Origin: Gammaproteobacteria bacterium UBA7803
GTDB taxonomy: Bacteria > Pseudomonadota > Gammaproteobacteria > Pseudomonadales > Azotimanducaceae
Reading direction: 5' to 3'
NCBI GenBank assembly: GCA_002480525.1
Contig: DLCH01000078.1
Span: forward strand, 1-64,000
Length of the DNA stretch: 64,000 bases
Numbering within the stretch: position 1 is the first letter of the stretch; the number at the start of each line of letters is the position of its first letter. The notes under the pieces are model-generated. The model was not told the origin of the DNA. It searched no databases and saw only the letters and a list, made by a program, of their open reading frames with translations. Below, piece by piece: positions 8,721-17,174 of this stretch. A program made the position numbers and the translations under genes.

Positions 8721-8741
8721 CATCGTATCCTCTGTTCGATG
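8721..8741. promoter_or_regulatory. Possible HipB operator upstream of hipB
   Basis: CATCG and CGATG arms (8721-8725 and 8737-8741) flank an 11-bp spacer 15-35 bp before the hipB start, in an AT-richer stretch with TTTATA-like elements on the minus strand. Its position suits autorepression. The arms are short, so this is tentative. Confidence 0.3.
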
Positions 8742-8880
8742 CGTATAAACATATCAGAGATTCGTGGCGTTGAGAAGATGTGATCTACTAAAATAGCTCA
8801 AATGTAGAGAAGAACATGCATTTATATATCATCGCTTGGGCTCGCGCGCGCCAAGGTCGTCGCCACAGGTAGATAGGCCC

Positions 8881-9633
8881 TTAAGACTGCGCGGCGGAGG
8901 ATACGGCAGGGGGCTGCGAAGCAAGGATACGTAGGTTTGTTGTCAGACACGCTTGCGCGCTGGCAGCGTCGGTGTTCCACAACGAAGCGATTCCCTTGAC
9001 AGCAAGGGTCACATCCCAGGGAAACAGCGGCTGCTGGCTGTGCTGTGCGAAGGGCCCATCAGACTCCGTCAGAATACGATCTCGTGGCATTCTTGAGACA
9101 AGCTTCCGGCCGCTCTTAGTGCTCAGCATTGGTGGTCCGACGCTGAACCAGCAGCCCATATCGATCGCATGCTCCAATTCCGCAATCGTGCCGGTGAACC
9201 AGTGAAGAATGGGAATACCAGCGTCCGGGCGTGTACTCAGTCGATCCAAAACATGCCTAGCGGCGCGACGACTATGTATGGACAGTACCCTCCCGCCGAC
9301 ATCGGAGCATGAAGAAAGAATGTGGTCGAACACGCGCAGCTGTTCGTTCCATGAGTGACGAAATTCGGGTGCACCGTCCAAGCCTACTTCACCGACGTAG
9401 CGGGCGCGTGGAAGGAACTCATCAAACTGGCTGAGTTCCCCTAAGCGCTGATGAGCAAGCTGCGGATGAAGTCCCAGCGCGGTACGTATGTGGCCGCGCT
9501 CCAGGGAGCGCGTGCCAGGCCAGGCGCTTGGTGTAGTCGTTACCGACAGAACGTATAGCCCCTCCCGCTCGCAACGTGACGCGATCTCGGTCGGCTTGGG
9601 GTAGAGATCAAGATGGCAGTGAAAATCGATCAC
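8881..9633 (-). CDS. qatD: QatD, TatD-like DNase of the Qat anti-phage system
   Basis: A 250-residue TatD-family metal-dependent hydrolase. The metal site is visible: FHCHLD (His5, His7), GEVGLD (Glu82), SIHS (His120), ILHWFTG (His144) and ESDGP (Asp192). TatD proteins are 3'-5' nucleases. In this four-gene order the protein is QatD, one of the components required for Qat anti-phage defence. The start is GTG, overlapping the qatC stop as GTGA, so translation is coupled. It is the last gene of the operon. Confidence 0.88.
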   Translation of the reverse strand: MIDFHCHLDLYPKPTEIASRCEREGLYVLSVTTTPSAWPGTRSLERGHIRTALGLHPQLAHQRLGELSQFDEFLPRARYVGEVGLDGAPEFRHSWNEQLRVFDHILSSCSDVGGRVLSIHSRRAARHVLDRLSTRPDAGIPILHWFTGTIAELEHAIDMGCWFSVGPPMLSTKSGRKLVSRMPRDRILTESDGPFAQHSQQPLFPWDVTLAVKGIASLWNTDAASAQACLTTNLRILASQPPAVSSAAQS

Positions 9634-10907
9634 TTGACGCCAGCCGAGATCAGAAAGCGTTCGAGTTCGGCTATGCCGCGCTTTAAAAGCTCCTTATAGG
9701 GTGCCGTATCGCCCATTAGAACCGAGTTGAGATTGGGTCTCGCCAAGGAATCGATGCCCTCCGAGCCGACTTGCGCTATCGCCATCGCTGCGCAGCGTAC
9801 GTCATCAAAACGCGCGTGTTTCTCGTCGTCCTTTGCCAGGTTTGCATAGACATAGCCGGTCTTATCCTTCTTGCCCCAAGCATGGAACGCCGAACGACGG
9901 ATCAAGCATGGAAGGCAGCGCCCGCAGTGTTCGTAGCCGTTGCGGGCGTATCGTCCGCAACTGGTCGTGTGTGCAGCATGCTTGATTAGGAGCGGCTGAT
10001 CTTTGCAGGACGACAGCATTTCGCCTTTGGTCTTGAACTGGTAAGGATTCCGGATCTTCACTCTGAGCCCGGCGGCATCGAGCAGCGCTTGGACTTTGGC
10101 CAGGAATATCGGATGCGTCGTTCGTGTACTCAGGCTTCCAAGCCGAGAACCAGTTAGGGGCGGATTGATTGATATAAAGCCGTTCTCGCAGACATAGAGC
10201 TCCACATCCTTACCGTTCCTGTAGCGCTTCAGAGCCGTCGCGGCGATAACGCCGTAGGCCAGGAATATCAGGGATCGCGAACGCTGCGAGCGTTCGTTCT
10301 CGCCTGGACACGAAACATTATGATTTAGCTGCAAATGGCTCAGCCCACCGTCAATCTTTGAGGCTAACGAGGCTTGAAGCCGTTTGTCGCCCATGGCGAC
10401 TTGGCTAACAACGTAAGGCCGGTTCTTCGCAGCCACAAGATCGACAACCCCAACGAAACTATCCAGACCTCCGGAGAGAAGCGCGACGCATTTCTCTGGG
10501 GGGTTCACCTCGTCCTTCGGCGGAGTCGGCAACAGCCCGTTGCCAACGAATTCAACGCTCCAAATATCTGTTGTAAGAAAGCGCAACTGGTCTTGGACGA
10601 GAGATGCTTGCGAGTTCCAGAACGCCGCATCGCTCACAGCGACCTTGAGGTCGATCTGTCGGGTCCAGCCATCCGGGCTTTCGTCGCGCCTGACGGCTGT
10701 ATCGGCAGCAATGACCGAGAGAGCGAGCGACAATAGATCCCACGCGCGCGCAGCGGGCACGATCTTGGCGCGTCGAATCTGCGTAAGCATCGATGCACCG
10801 ATTGAGCCTTGGGAGCTTTTCTCGGCGAAGCCGTACAGAATCACGCGAAGTTCGCGTTTTGAGATCGCGCCGACCTTCGTGTCGGATGGGCCGCAGACGA
10901 CTTTCAT
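9630..10907 (-). CDS. qatC: QatC, QueC-like PP-loop enzyme of the Qat system
   Basis: A 425-residue protein with a PP-loop ATP pyrophosphatase motif SGGLDS (145-150) and a QueC-like zinc cysteine cluster (Cys317, 328, 331, 334). QueC makes 7-cyano-7-deazaguanine. QatC is the diverged paralogue found in the anti-phage Qat operon, where it may modify protein or nucleic acid. The first ~125 residues are extra relative to housekeeping QueC. The start ATG overlaps the qatB stop (ATGA at 10904-10907). No other queuosine genes accompany it, which argues for the defence role. Confidence 0.88.
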   Translation of the reverse strand: MKVVCGPSDTKVGAISKRELRVILYGFAEKSSQGSIGASMLTQIRRAKIVPAARAWDLLSLALSVIAADTAVRRDESPDGWTRQIDLKVAVSDAAFWNSQASLVQDQLRFLTTDIWSVEFVGNGLLPTPPKDEVNPPEKCVALLSGGLDSFVGVVDLVAAKNRPYVVSQVAMGDKRLQASLASKIDGGLSHLQLNHNVSCPGENERSQRSRSLIFLAYGVIAATALKRYRNGKDVELYVCENGFISINPPLTGSRLGSLSTRTTHPIFLAKVQALLDAAGLRVKIRNPYQFKTKGEMLSSCKDQPLLIKHAAHTTSCGRYARNGYEHCGRCLPCLIRRSAFHAWGKKDKTGYVYANLAKDDEKHARFDDVRCAAMAIAQVGSEGIDSLARPNLNSVLMGDTAPYKELLKRGIAELERFLISAGVK

Positions 10908-11752
10908 GATAGGTAGTCCTGAAACACATCCAGTGCTTCAATGAGCGACTCGTGCGCGATAGCCGCGACCTTGCGTGCTCCTAGGTTTGTGCCGCCAGCA
11001 GTGTGCTTCCGAAATGCAGCCGCGATCGTTTGCGTGATGTAATCTCTTACTTCCTTTAATCGGGCAACGCCGGACAGAGCCGACGGTGCCTTTTCCTGAA
11101 TCGTTTTGCCGACATCGAGTCTGAACCTATTAAACACATCGCAAGCGATGTAGCGTTCCACCGCGTAAAGTCGCTGCTCCTCGGACAGGTCAAGGAGGTC
11201 TGCATCGGGATACTGATCAAGTAACTCCGACAGTGCCTTGCTGATTGCTTCTCTGCTGGCCTCGCCATCCTGTGTCCCATCAACGGGTCGCACCGCCTCG
11301 ACGATTGCGTCCATGACCTCATCGGCCGATCGCCCTGCCAGCAGCGCCGGATCCAGCGGGCTGCCGACTGTGGGTGCCTGACCGGCCGCCATGGCCGACA
11401 AGGCTCCGAAAAGCGTGCCGGCCGTTCGAGCGGTGCCGCTGAGGCGGCGCGCGCCGGTTCTGCTACCGCCCAGTCCCTTACCAGCGTAGTGACCAACTCC
11501 CCGGCGCATGTCTTCGCCAGAGCCGGTGCGCGCGAAGCTGCCCAGGCTTGTTCTTGCAGGGCCGAAACGTCCTGCCGGGGCGACCGGAACAGGTGTGGAC
11601 TGGCTAGGCGGAATGGCGTTGGTCGGTTCCGCGTCGTTCTCACCATTGTCCCCACCGTCGCCACCGGTATCGGGCGGTAACGGGTCCGGAGCCCATGGTG
11701 GAACCATAGGGACGTTGGAGGGCGATCCTTTGCTGGACGATGACGTACCCAC
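10904..11752 (-). CDS. qatB: QatB, Qat anti-phage system component
   Basis: A 282-residue protein of unknown biochemistry, assigned by place in the operon and by its opening, GTSSSSKGSPSNVP, followed by a Pro/Gly/Asp-rich low-complexity stretch to about residue 60 and a helical C-terminal domain. I place the start at GTG 11752, where stop and start of qatA/qatB share a base (TAGTG). A longer frame exists to 11815 but lies wholly inside qatA. QatB is one of the four components of Qat defence. No transmembrane segment is seen. Confidence 0.82.
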   Translation of the reverse strand: MGTSSSSKGSPSNVPMVPPWAPDPLPPDTGGDGGDNGENDAEPTNAIPPSQSTPVPVAPAGRFGPARTSLGSFARTGSGEDMRRGVGHYAGKGLGGSRTGARRLSGTARTAGTLFGALSAMAAGQAPTVGSPLDPALLAGRSADEVMDAIVEAVRPVDGTQDGEASREAISKALSELLDQYPDADLLDLSEEQRLYAVERYIACDVFNRFRLDVGKTIQEKAPSALSGVARLKEVRDYITQTIAAAFRKHTAGGTNLGARKVAAIAHESLIEALDVFQDYLS

Positions 11753-13596
11753 TATTTCGTCTGTCTCGAAATTGCCGCCTTGACCGGTGGTGCGATCTGA
11801 GCCGAGTTCCTCCACGCGTCAAAAGGGATCGATGACCACGGCTGGTCACCAATCTTTGGCACAATGCTGGGTTTGATCTGCGTGGGCGGGCGTTCGGCGA
11901 GAAATGCACCGACACGCGGTCCCTGAGATGGGTCGGCGCTTGCCAAAGTGATGCATGCGTCCAATATTGGCGGCGCTCCCCACTCCTGCTCCTGACGGGC
12001 TCGTTCAAGGAGACGATCCATAATGATCGCCGTCTCAGTGCGGGGCAGGGATACTAGGCGTTCCTTGAGGCTGGAAGCCATATCCGGGTGCTCGAGTGTG
12101 GCGGCCAGCAGCTCCGCACCCTCTGACGACAACCGATCTTCAGGGGTAACTAGGGGCGCATGCTCGCGGCTGACGTAGAGGACGCCACGTAGGTCCATAG
12201 CCGCAAGTTGCGGAGGGATTGTCAGCCATTCGCGGGTAAAGGGATCGTCCCACGGCGGGTCTAATTCCACTTTATCACCCGCTACCGCGGCCTCTTCCCA
12301 CTTCTTGAGGAAGTGGGGCTTGCCGTTGGCGTCCTGGTTCACGCTTGCAGTCAAAACATCGTAGGCCTTCGGGTTTCCGCAGCGCTCGAACAGCAGCATC
12401 TTCGCCAGCGCTGCTTCGTCAACGCCAACGCCTTGGGCGTGAGAGATCGCCATGCGGATCGACAATGCGTTGAGAAAACGCTTCACTAGGCGTGGGTTAC
12501 CGGCAATCTGCGATGCCTGCGTCATAAGCGGCGCAAGTCTGTCCGCAGTGTCGAACCTGTGGATTAGATCGGGCGGCAATCCGGAACGAATGGTTTGCAT
12601 GAACGCCTTGTCGACGCGTTTGCCTCGCCAGCTTTGTGCGAGCTGTTGGCAGACCTTCTCCCTAAAGTCTTCCCGCACGCTGGCGTCCATGCCACTGTTC
12701 TCCACGAAGAGCAGCATCATGTAAGCGCGCACTTCCTGAGTTCCAAGCGGCGGCACACGGATGGGTATCTGAATCAGCTTATCGAAATAGTTGATGACTA
12801 GGTCTTCGTCAACACCGCCGAAGTGTTGGCGGACGGCGTGTTTGATCATGGCGTCATCGGCAGCGATTACAAAGGCTGTGTTTTCCAGGAATAGGAACAG
12901 GCGGATTGCTTCCAACGTAGAAATCGTAGTGGGCGGAAGGCAGCGGTCGAGGTCATCGATTAGAACGACGAGGGTAATCCCCATTTCCTGGAGTGCCTCC
13001 TTGAAGCACTCGCGTATCGCGTGGATTTCTTTGGGCGGGGAGAGTTCTGGTTTCGGCTTAAGGAGTCCCTGTGTTTCTTTTGCAACGTCGGTAGCCACCT
13101 TCCCACCTTTCTCGATGTCCTCCACATCAATGCCTGAGGCAAGGCTTTTACCGAGACCAACGACATCGCCAATCATGCCGATAGGAGGTAAACCGAGCGA
13201 CAATGCCAGGGCAGATCCCGCAGACAACTTCGCGGCTCGAAGCCAGTTCACCCGGCGCAGGAGCTCTTTTGCCTTCTCTGTGCCAGTCTTTCGTGCATCC
13301 GCTTCGTCGTTGAGCTTGGTTGCGATTTCTTCCAACAATGCAGCACGAGCATCGTCGTATCCCTGATACAGCCAAGCATTAAATTCAACGAAGACAAACT
13401 TCTTCGGAGTGGCGGTATCGCCCTTGGCGACAGCGCTCCTTACCAGCTTGATCATCGAAGACTTCCCGGCGCCCCACGAACCGGAAATTCCTATGGATGT
13501 GGGCCGGCCGTCAGCTTGGCGGATGATCTCGGCGACGGTATCAGCAACGCCTGAGAAATTGAGGAAGTCTCGTTCCGTTTCGTTGTCCGGCCACAC
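11752..13596 (-). CDS. qatA: QatA, KAP-family P-loop NTPase of the Qat system
   Basis: A 614-residue KAP-type NTPase. The Walker A motif GSWGAGKSS is at about 39-47 and Walker B is in VVLIDDLDRCLPP, followed by FVIAADD, the KAP sensor region. A hydrophobic glycine-rich stretch (SAGSALALSLGLPPIGMIG) between them may contact membrane, as in other KAP NTPases. It is the first gene of the qatABCD operon. I chose GTG 13596 because homologues open with W-x-D-N-E-T and GGGGAG lies 9 nt upstream. A TTG at 13671 would add 25 low-complexity residues. It probably senses infection and powers the Qat response. Confidence 0.87.
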   Translation of the reverse strand: MWPDNETERDFLNFSGVADTVAEIIRQADGRPTSIGISGSWGAGKSSMIKLVRSAVAKGDTATPKKFVFVEFNAWLYQGYDDARAALLEEIATKLNDEADARKTGTEKAKELLRRVNWLRAAKLSAGSALALSLGLPPIGMIGDVVGLGKSLASGIDVEDIEKGGKVATDVAKETQGLLKPKPELSPPKEIHAIRECFKEALQEMGITLVVLIDDLDRCLPPTTISTLEAIRLFLFLENTAFVIAADDAMIKHAVRQHFGGVDEDLVINYFDKLIQIPIRVPPLGTQEVRAYMMLLFVENSGMDASVREDFREKVCQQLAQSWRGKRVDKAFMQTIRSGLPPDLIHRFDTADRLAPLMTQASQIAGNPRLVKRFLNALSIRMAISHAQGVGVDEAALAKMLLFERCGNPKAYDVLTASVNQDANGKPHFLKKWEEAAVAGDKVELDPPWDDPFTREWLTIPPQLAAMDLRGVLYVSREHAPLVTPEDRLSSEGAELLAATLEHPDMASSLKERLVSLPRTETAIIMDRLLERARQEQEWGAPPILDACITLASADPSQGPRVGAFLAERPPTQIKPSIVPKIGDQPWSSIPFDAWRNSAQIAPPVKAAISRQTK

Positions 13597-13859
13597 AGCC
13601 GTGGTCTCCCCGTTTCCTATAGCTGTCGAAGTGGAACTTGAAGTAGTAATAACGGGCCCGGCAGATGTCAATCAATTTGCGGCATCGTGGAGGAAAAAGG
13701 AGCCGCTTCTGCAGAGTATCCGCGAGGGAGTCGACCGTGTCTTAGTAAACCCGGGTTTCTCTGGTCGTCGAAGCTTCGATCGACGCGAGATGGCCGGCTG
13801 CCGTCGCAAGTAGGCGTATTAAGACTCCACAGTGGCCGCTTGATGGGAACTAGCGCCAA

Positions 13860-14726
13860 TCATTTCCCGAGGTAAACCGAAGTAATGGCTTCGCGTTCGT
13901 GCCCAAGCTCACGACTGATTGCAAGACGGGCGTTTCCATCAATTACCCGTTGCTCGCCACTCAACTCGCGTGAGGTAAGGCCGCCCGCCGCCGGCGCTCT
14001 CCACCCCGTGAGCTCTTGGTATCGAGTCTGGGCATACCGATGCCGCAAGCCATGTAGCTTAGAGAGCCCCGCGTTCGCGGTGTGTCGTTCGTACACGCGG
14101 AGCTGGTGTCGGTAGTTCCGTGCGCTCGGAATCAACGAGCCGTGGCCGGCCAATTGATGGGCTCGACGAAGCACATCACGTTGTGCGTCATTGCGGATCG
14201 GTACGACCCGCGCCCGGCCGCCCTTGGTCCAGCTCGCCTTGAGCAGCAGGTGATCGCCCTGGTTGGCATAGCTCGGCATGAACTTGATGGCTTCCTCACG
14301 CCGCAGTCCGAACGCTGCCTGGAGCTCGAGGCTCATCCGGACGTGGGGATCCCGGACCTGCTCCAACGCCGTCTCATCCAGAGACGTCGCTTTGGAGACA
14401 TTGGTCACGAAGACCCGGGATGGCACGCCGTAATGGTCGTTGTGGCGCGCCACCACGTTCTGGCGTTGAACTTTCTGTGCCCACCACCGCAGGGCGCTCA
14501 GCCGGTTCTTCAGGGTACCGGCGGACAATTCTTCGGCCCGCCAGCGGCGAACCAGGGCCTCCACGTGCTTCGGCTTCAGCGAATGGGCCTGCATCCCGCG
14601 ATAGCCGAGATCGTGGAGCTGGTTGGCGATCAGCGTCAGGACCCGCTCCCGGGTCGCCTGGGTTCGGTAGCCGCCGTCGCGGTTGTTGCGGCAGAGCTGT
14701 TTGAGCTGGTAGTTCAGGTCTCTCAT
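13860..14726 (-). CDS. Tyrosine recombinase (integrase-domain protein), internal to island
   Basis: A 288-residue site-specific recombinase. An N-terminal SAM-like DNA-binding region (about 1-100) precedes a catalytic domain with Arg142/143 (LRREEA), HGLR (His225, Arg228), His276 (ELGHERE) and the nucleophile Tyr285 at the extreme C-terminus. It resembles the integrase-domain proteins of integrative conjugative elements rather than the tRNA-adjacent integrase. It lies ~2 kb from the att site. It may be an accessory recombinase, a relic of an older element, or the enzyme that moves the Qat module. All catalytic residues look intact. Confidence 0.83.
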   Translation of the reverse strand: MRDLNYQLKQLCRNNRDGGYRTQATRERVLTLIANQLHDLGYRGMQAHSLKPKHVEALVRRWRAEELSAGTLKNRLSALRWWAQKVQRQNVVARHNDHYGVPSRVFVTNVSKATSLDETALEQVRDPHVRMSLELQAAFGLRREEAIKFMPSYANQGDHLLLKASWTKGGRARVVPIRNDAQRDVLRRAHQLAGHGSLIPSARNYRHQLRVYERHTANAGLSKLHGLRHRYAQTRYQELTGWRAPAAGGLTSRELSGEQRVIDGNARLAISRELGHEREAITSVYLGK

Positions 14727-14743
14727 GGTGTCGCTGACTCTGG

Positions 14744-15184
14744 TTAGCGTTTCTGACCCACTGGATGGCCGTGGCCGATCCAGCTCTGCTCACGCAGCGA
14801 CGGGGCACGGGACACTACGCCCGGTTCGTACCTGAAAAGGCCTGGCTGCAGGCCACGCCGGTGATCTCGGTAGAGCATCGATCCGGCGAACACCAGCCGG
14901 CCCGTATCGGGCCGGTATCGATCGTGGAGTACCTCCTGTGTCGAGAGGGCGACCCGCAGGGTCGCGGGGTTGAAGTAGAGCTCGATTCGCCACAGAGCGG
15001 TCGAGCCGGTTGGAATCGGGAACGAAGTCCCCGAATTCGGCCGCAGGGCCGATGGGTTGGAAGATGGACCGGGCGTCGCTCTGACGAGCGACGTGGCGTT
15101 TCTCACGGTCCGAACGCCTGGCCACATTAACCGCCGTGGCGGGCGGATAAACGGTGTATGGGTGGCAGTGTAGGAACGCGTCAC
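14744..15184 (-). CDS. Uncharacterised protein beside the recombinase
   Basis: An open frame of up to 146 residues ends 17 nt before the recombinase start. The C-terminal ~85 residues (from ALWRIELYFNPATLRVALS through HDRYRPDTGRLVFAGSMLYRD to LREQSWIGHGHPVG) read like a folded protein. The first ~60 are Pro/Arg-rich and may not be translated, so the start could lie near 15125 or further in. I do not recognise a family. It may be a short element protein, a remnant, or chance in a GC-rich stretch. Confidence 0.4.
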   Translation of the reverse strand: MTRSYTATHTPFIRPPRRLMWPGVRTVRNATSLVRATPGPSSNPSALRPNSGTSFPIPTGSTALWRIELYFNPATLRVALSTQEVLHDRYRPDTGRLVFAGSMLYRDHRRGLQPGLFRYEPGVVSRAPSLREQSWIGHGHPVGQKR

Positions 15185-15237
15185 TCGCCGGTCACCGGAG
15201 AATACATCCTGAACCCCGCGCGGTTTCTCGGGTTGGC

Positions 15238-15276
15238 GCCCGCGTCACTACCCGCTGCGCCGGTAGTGACGCGGGC
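15238..15276. promoter_or_regulatory. Perfect 15-bp stem-loop
   Basis: GCCCGCGTCACTACC (15238-15252) and its exact complement (15262-15276) flank a 9-nt loop, with no T-run after either arm. It lies after the HTH gene and before the next minus-strand frame. Candidates are an excisionase operator, a recombination site, or a terminator. Confidence 0.6.
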
Positions 15277-15304
15277 AGCTCCACCCAACGTAGTCAGTCC
15301 GGTC

Positions 15305-15326
15305 AGTGATTACCCGGGTAATCACT
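15305..15326. promoter_or_regulatory. Perfect 22-bp palindrome
   Basis: An uninterrupted palindrome centred on ACCCGGGT with GTGATT/AATCAC arms lies 36 bp before the 3' end of the HTH gene. It is close to the stem-loop at 15238-15276 and both contain an AGTGAY element. The symmetry fits a dimeric DNA-binding protein, perhaps the neighbouring HTH protein or a recombinase. Confidence 0.5.
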
Positions 15327-15361
15327 CGCGAGTTGTACTATTGCGTATCGACTCGGATGAA

Positions 15362-15610
15362 TCACCCGTCCGTGGCCGTGATGATCCGGGCTACCTCTAC
15401 CGCCGGGTAGTAGACGCGCCGGCCGATCTTCCGTCCGCAGGATTTGAGCGCTCGCGTTCTGGCATCGCTTGGCATGCACAGACTGTAGCGAAGGCCGCCG
15501 GTCGTACGACCAAGCAGTTCGGCCAGCTGTGTCTGAGTCAGGAGCGGCCCGAAGCGCTCGGTGAGTTGGTTGGCGAGTTCATCCGTAGACCACGTGGCTT
15601 TGTCTTTCAT
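15362..15610 (-). CDS. AlpA/excisionase-like helix-turn-helix protein
   Basis: An 82-residue protein. The core LLTQTQLAELLGRTTGGLRYSL (~24-45) is a winged helix-turn-helix, and IGRRVYYPAVEVARII near the C-terminus is the wing-to-recognition segment seen in AlpA/MerR-type excisionases and integrase regulators of islands. It lies 113 nt before the integrase stop on the same strand. The likely role is control of integrase expression or directionality of excision. GTTCACTTTG-type sequence precedes the ATG and I see no strong ribosome site. Confidence 0.75.
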   Translation of the reverse strand: MKDKATWSTDELANQLTERFGPLLTQTQLAELLGRTTGGLRYSLCMPSDARTRALKSCGRKIGRRVYYPAVEVARIITATDG

Positions 15611-15722
15611 GGGTTCACTTTGGCTGTCCCGCTAGGTGGAGACCAGGGAAACCCGTCTCTACCCGTGCCGGCCATGGTTAACCCAACCGAGCCTGCGGGT
15701 ACTTCTGTTGCCCCGATCGGAT

Positions 15723-16766
15723 CTAACGCATGCCAACCTGGTCGAGGCGCCGAACCAGATCCTCAGCGCGCAGATGGGTGTAGCGACGCAGCATCTGCAT
15801 GGATTTGTGGCCGGAGATGGCGGCGACCTCCTGGTCGCCGAGACCGGCCTCCACGAGCCGGGAGACGGCTTCGTGCCTCAGGTCGTGGAAGCGCAGGTTC
15901 TTGATGCCAATGGCTGCGAGCGTCCGGTGCCATTGGGGCCGGAACTCGTACGGCCGTCGAACCCCATCACGTCCAGGCTCGCCGAAGAACACGAGATCCG
16001 TGTCGAAAGGTCGCACGGGATTGGCAAGGGCCGTGCGCAGCACGGCGACGGCGGCGTTGGACAGCGGCACCGCGCGGGCTGATCCGTTCTTGGTTTCCGT
16101 CAGGGTGACTAGTCGCTTCTCTAGGCTCACCTGGCTGCGCTGCAGGCTGCGGATCTCACCGGCGCGCATACCGGTATGGAGCGCCAGCCGCACAATCTGT
16201 CCAAGCATCGGATTGGAGTGTCTGTCGCATGCGCGCAATAGCCTCCGTTCTTCGTCCTTGGAAAGACGGCGGTCGCGGCCGCGATGCGGAGCGGGTTTGC
16301 GAATGTTGGTGACCGGGTTGTAGATGAGCCCGGTGCGCCATTCCTTGATGGCTACCGTGTAAAGATGTGAGAGGAGGGCGAGCTCGAGGCGTACGGTGCT
16401 GGCCGAGAGACCCTCTGCCAGCCGCTCGTCCCGATAGCCCGCCACGATGTCCGGAGTAATTGCCGCCAGGCTGTAATCACCAAGTTTGGCCTTGAGGTTG
16501 GCACTCGCCGGTTTCTCCCGTCGCGCGGTGGATGGCCGCTTCGTGGCGCACACCTCCGTCTCGTAGCGGTCTAGGGCTTTCTTCAGCAACAGGCGCTCCG
16601 ACGCAGCACGGTCGATGTATACGCCGCGCACCATTTCGTCTTCGGTGCGTCGCGCCCAGTCGGTGGCGTCGCGTTTGGTACGGAAGGTTTTGATCACCGC
16701 CGGCCAGCCGCGCTTGCGGATCACAGCTTTCCAGGTCGCGGACGGTGTCTTACGGATGGTGGCCAC
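15723..16766 (-). CDS. int: tRNA-Phe-targeting tyrosine integrase
   Basis: A 347-residue phage-type integrase. An N-terminal arm-binding segment (ATIRKTPSATWKAVIRKRGWP) is followed by a core-binding SAM-like domain (about 60-160) and a catalytic domain with Arg201 (TGMRAGE), HDLRH (His294, Arg297), His320 (SGHKSM) and nucleophile Tyr329. All residues needed for strand exchange are present. I start at GTG 16766, since relatives begin M-A-T-I-R; a GTG at 16811 would add 15 residues. The gene lies 85 nt inside the att copy at the intact tRNA-Phe, so it is the enzyme that inserted this island. Confidence 0.92.
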   Translation of the reverse strand: MATIRKTPSATWKAVIRKRGWPAVIKTFRTKRDATDWARRTEDEMVRGVYIDRAASERLLLKKALDRYETEVCATKRPSTARREKPASANLKAKLGDYSLAAITPDIVAGYRDERLAEGLSASTVRLELALLSHLYTVAIKEWRTGLIYNPVTNIRKPAPHRGRDRRLSKDEERRLLRACDRHSNPMLGQIVRLALHTGMRAGEIRSLQRSQVSLEKRLVTLTETKNGSARAVPLSNAAVAVLRTALANPVRPFDTDLVFFGEPGRDGVRRPYEFRPQWHRTLAAIGIKNLRFHDLRHEAVSRLVEAGLGDQEVAAISGHKSMQMLRRYTHLRAEDLVRRLDQVGMR

Positions 16767-16851
16767 GAGGTCTTCGGAGCACAGGTGTTCCGAAAATGTA
16801 CCGCGTGACACGCGGACTGAAAGCGAGAAATCCGCAAGGTACTGATTTGCT

Positions 16852-16927
<76 letters not shown>

Positions 16928-17015
16928 CCGAGGAAGCGGCGTATTTAATCCGCTGAGGGCGCAGATTTCAACTTTCGTGGGCCCGGGGGCGGGCGTAGTC
17001 GCGGCGGGCGGCGGG

Positions 17016-17043
17016 TCGCGGCCGGGAGGCCGCTCCTACAGGG
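17016..17043 (-). repeat. REP-like intergenic repeat, copy 1
   Basis: TCGCGGCCGGGAGGCCGC followed by TCCTACAGGG. The inner GCGGCC-GG-AGGCCGC can form a hairpin. It matches 53232-53259 (one difference) and, inverted, 53136-53159. Such elements are common in intergenic DNA of gammaproteobacteria and may end or stabilise transcripts. It lies between tRNA-Phe and tamA. Confidence 0.7.
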
Positions 17044-17174
17044 GGTGTGGGGGTGGAATTGTGGCGCGGTGCTTGCAGTCCAACGACATGTCCCGGGCAA
17101 TGGCCGTCCGGGCGCCGTGGTAGGCTAATCGGCCGCCTGCGGGCGGCCTGAGATCGCGCAGCATAGGATCGATT

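Noticed and set aside
11753..11815. Extended qatB start at GTG 11815
   Set aside because: It would lie entirely inside the end of qatA. The GTG at the TAGTG junction gives the expected N-terminus.
17116..17130. TAGGCTAAT as a tamA promoter -10
   Set aside because: No matching -35 at a proper distance, and the match is weak.
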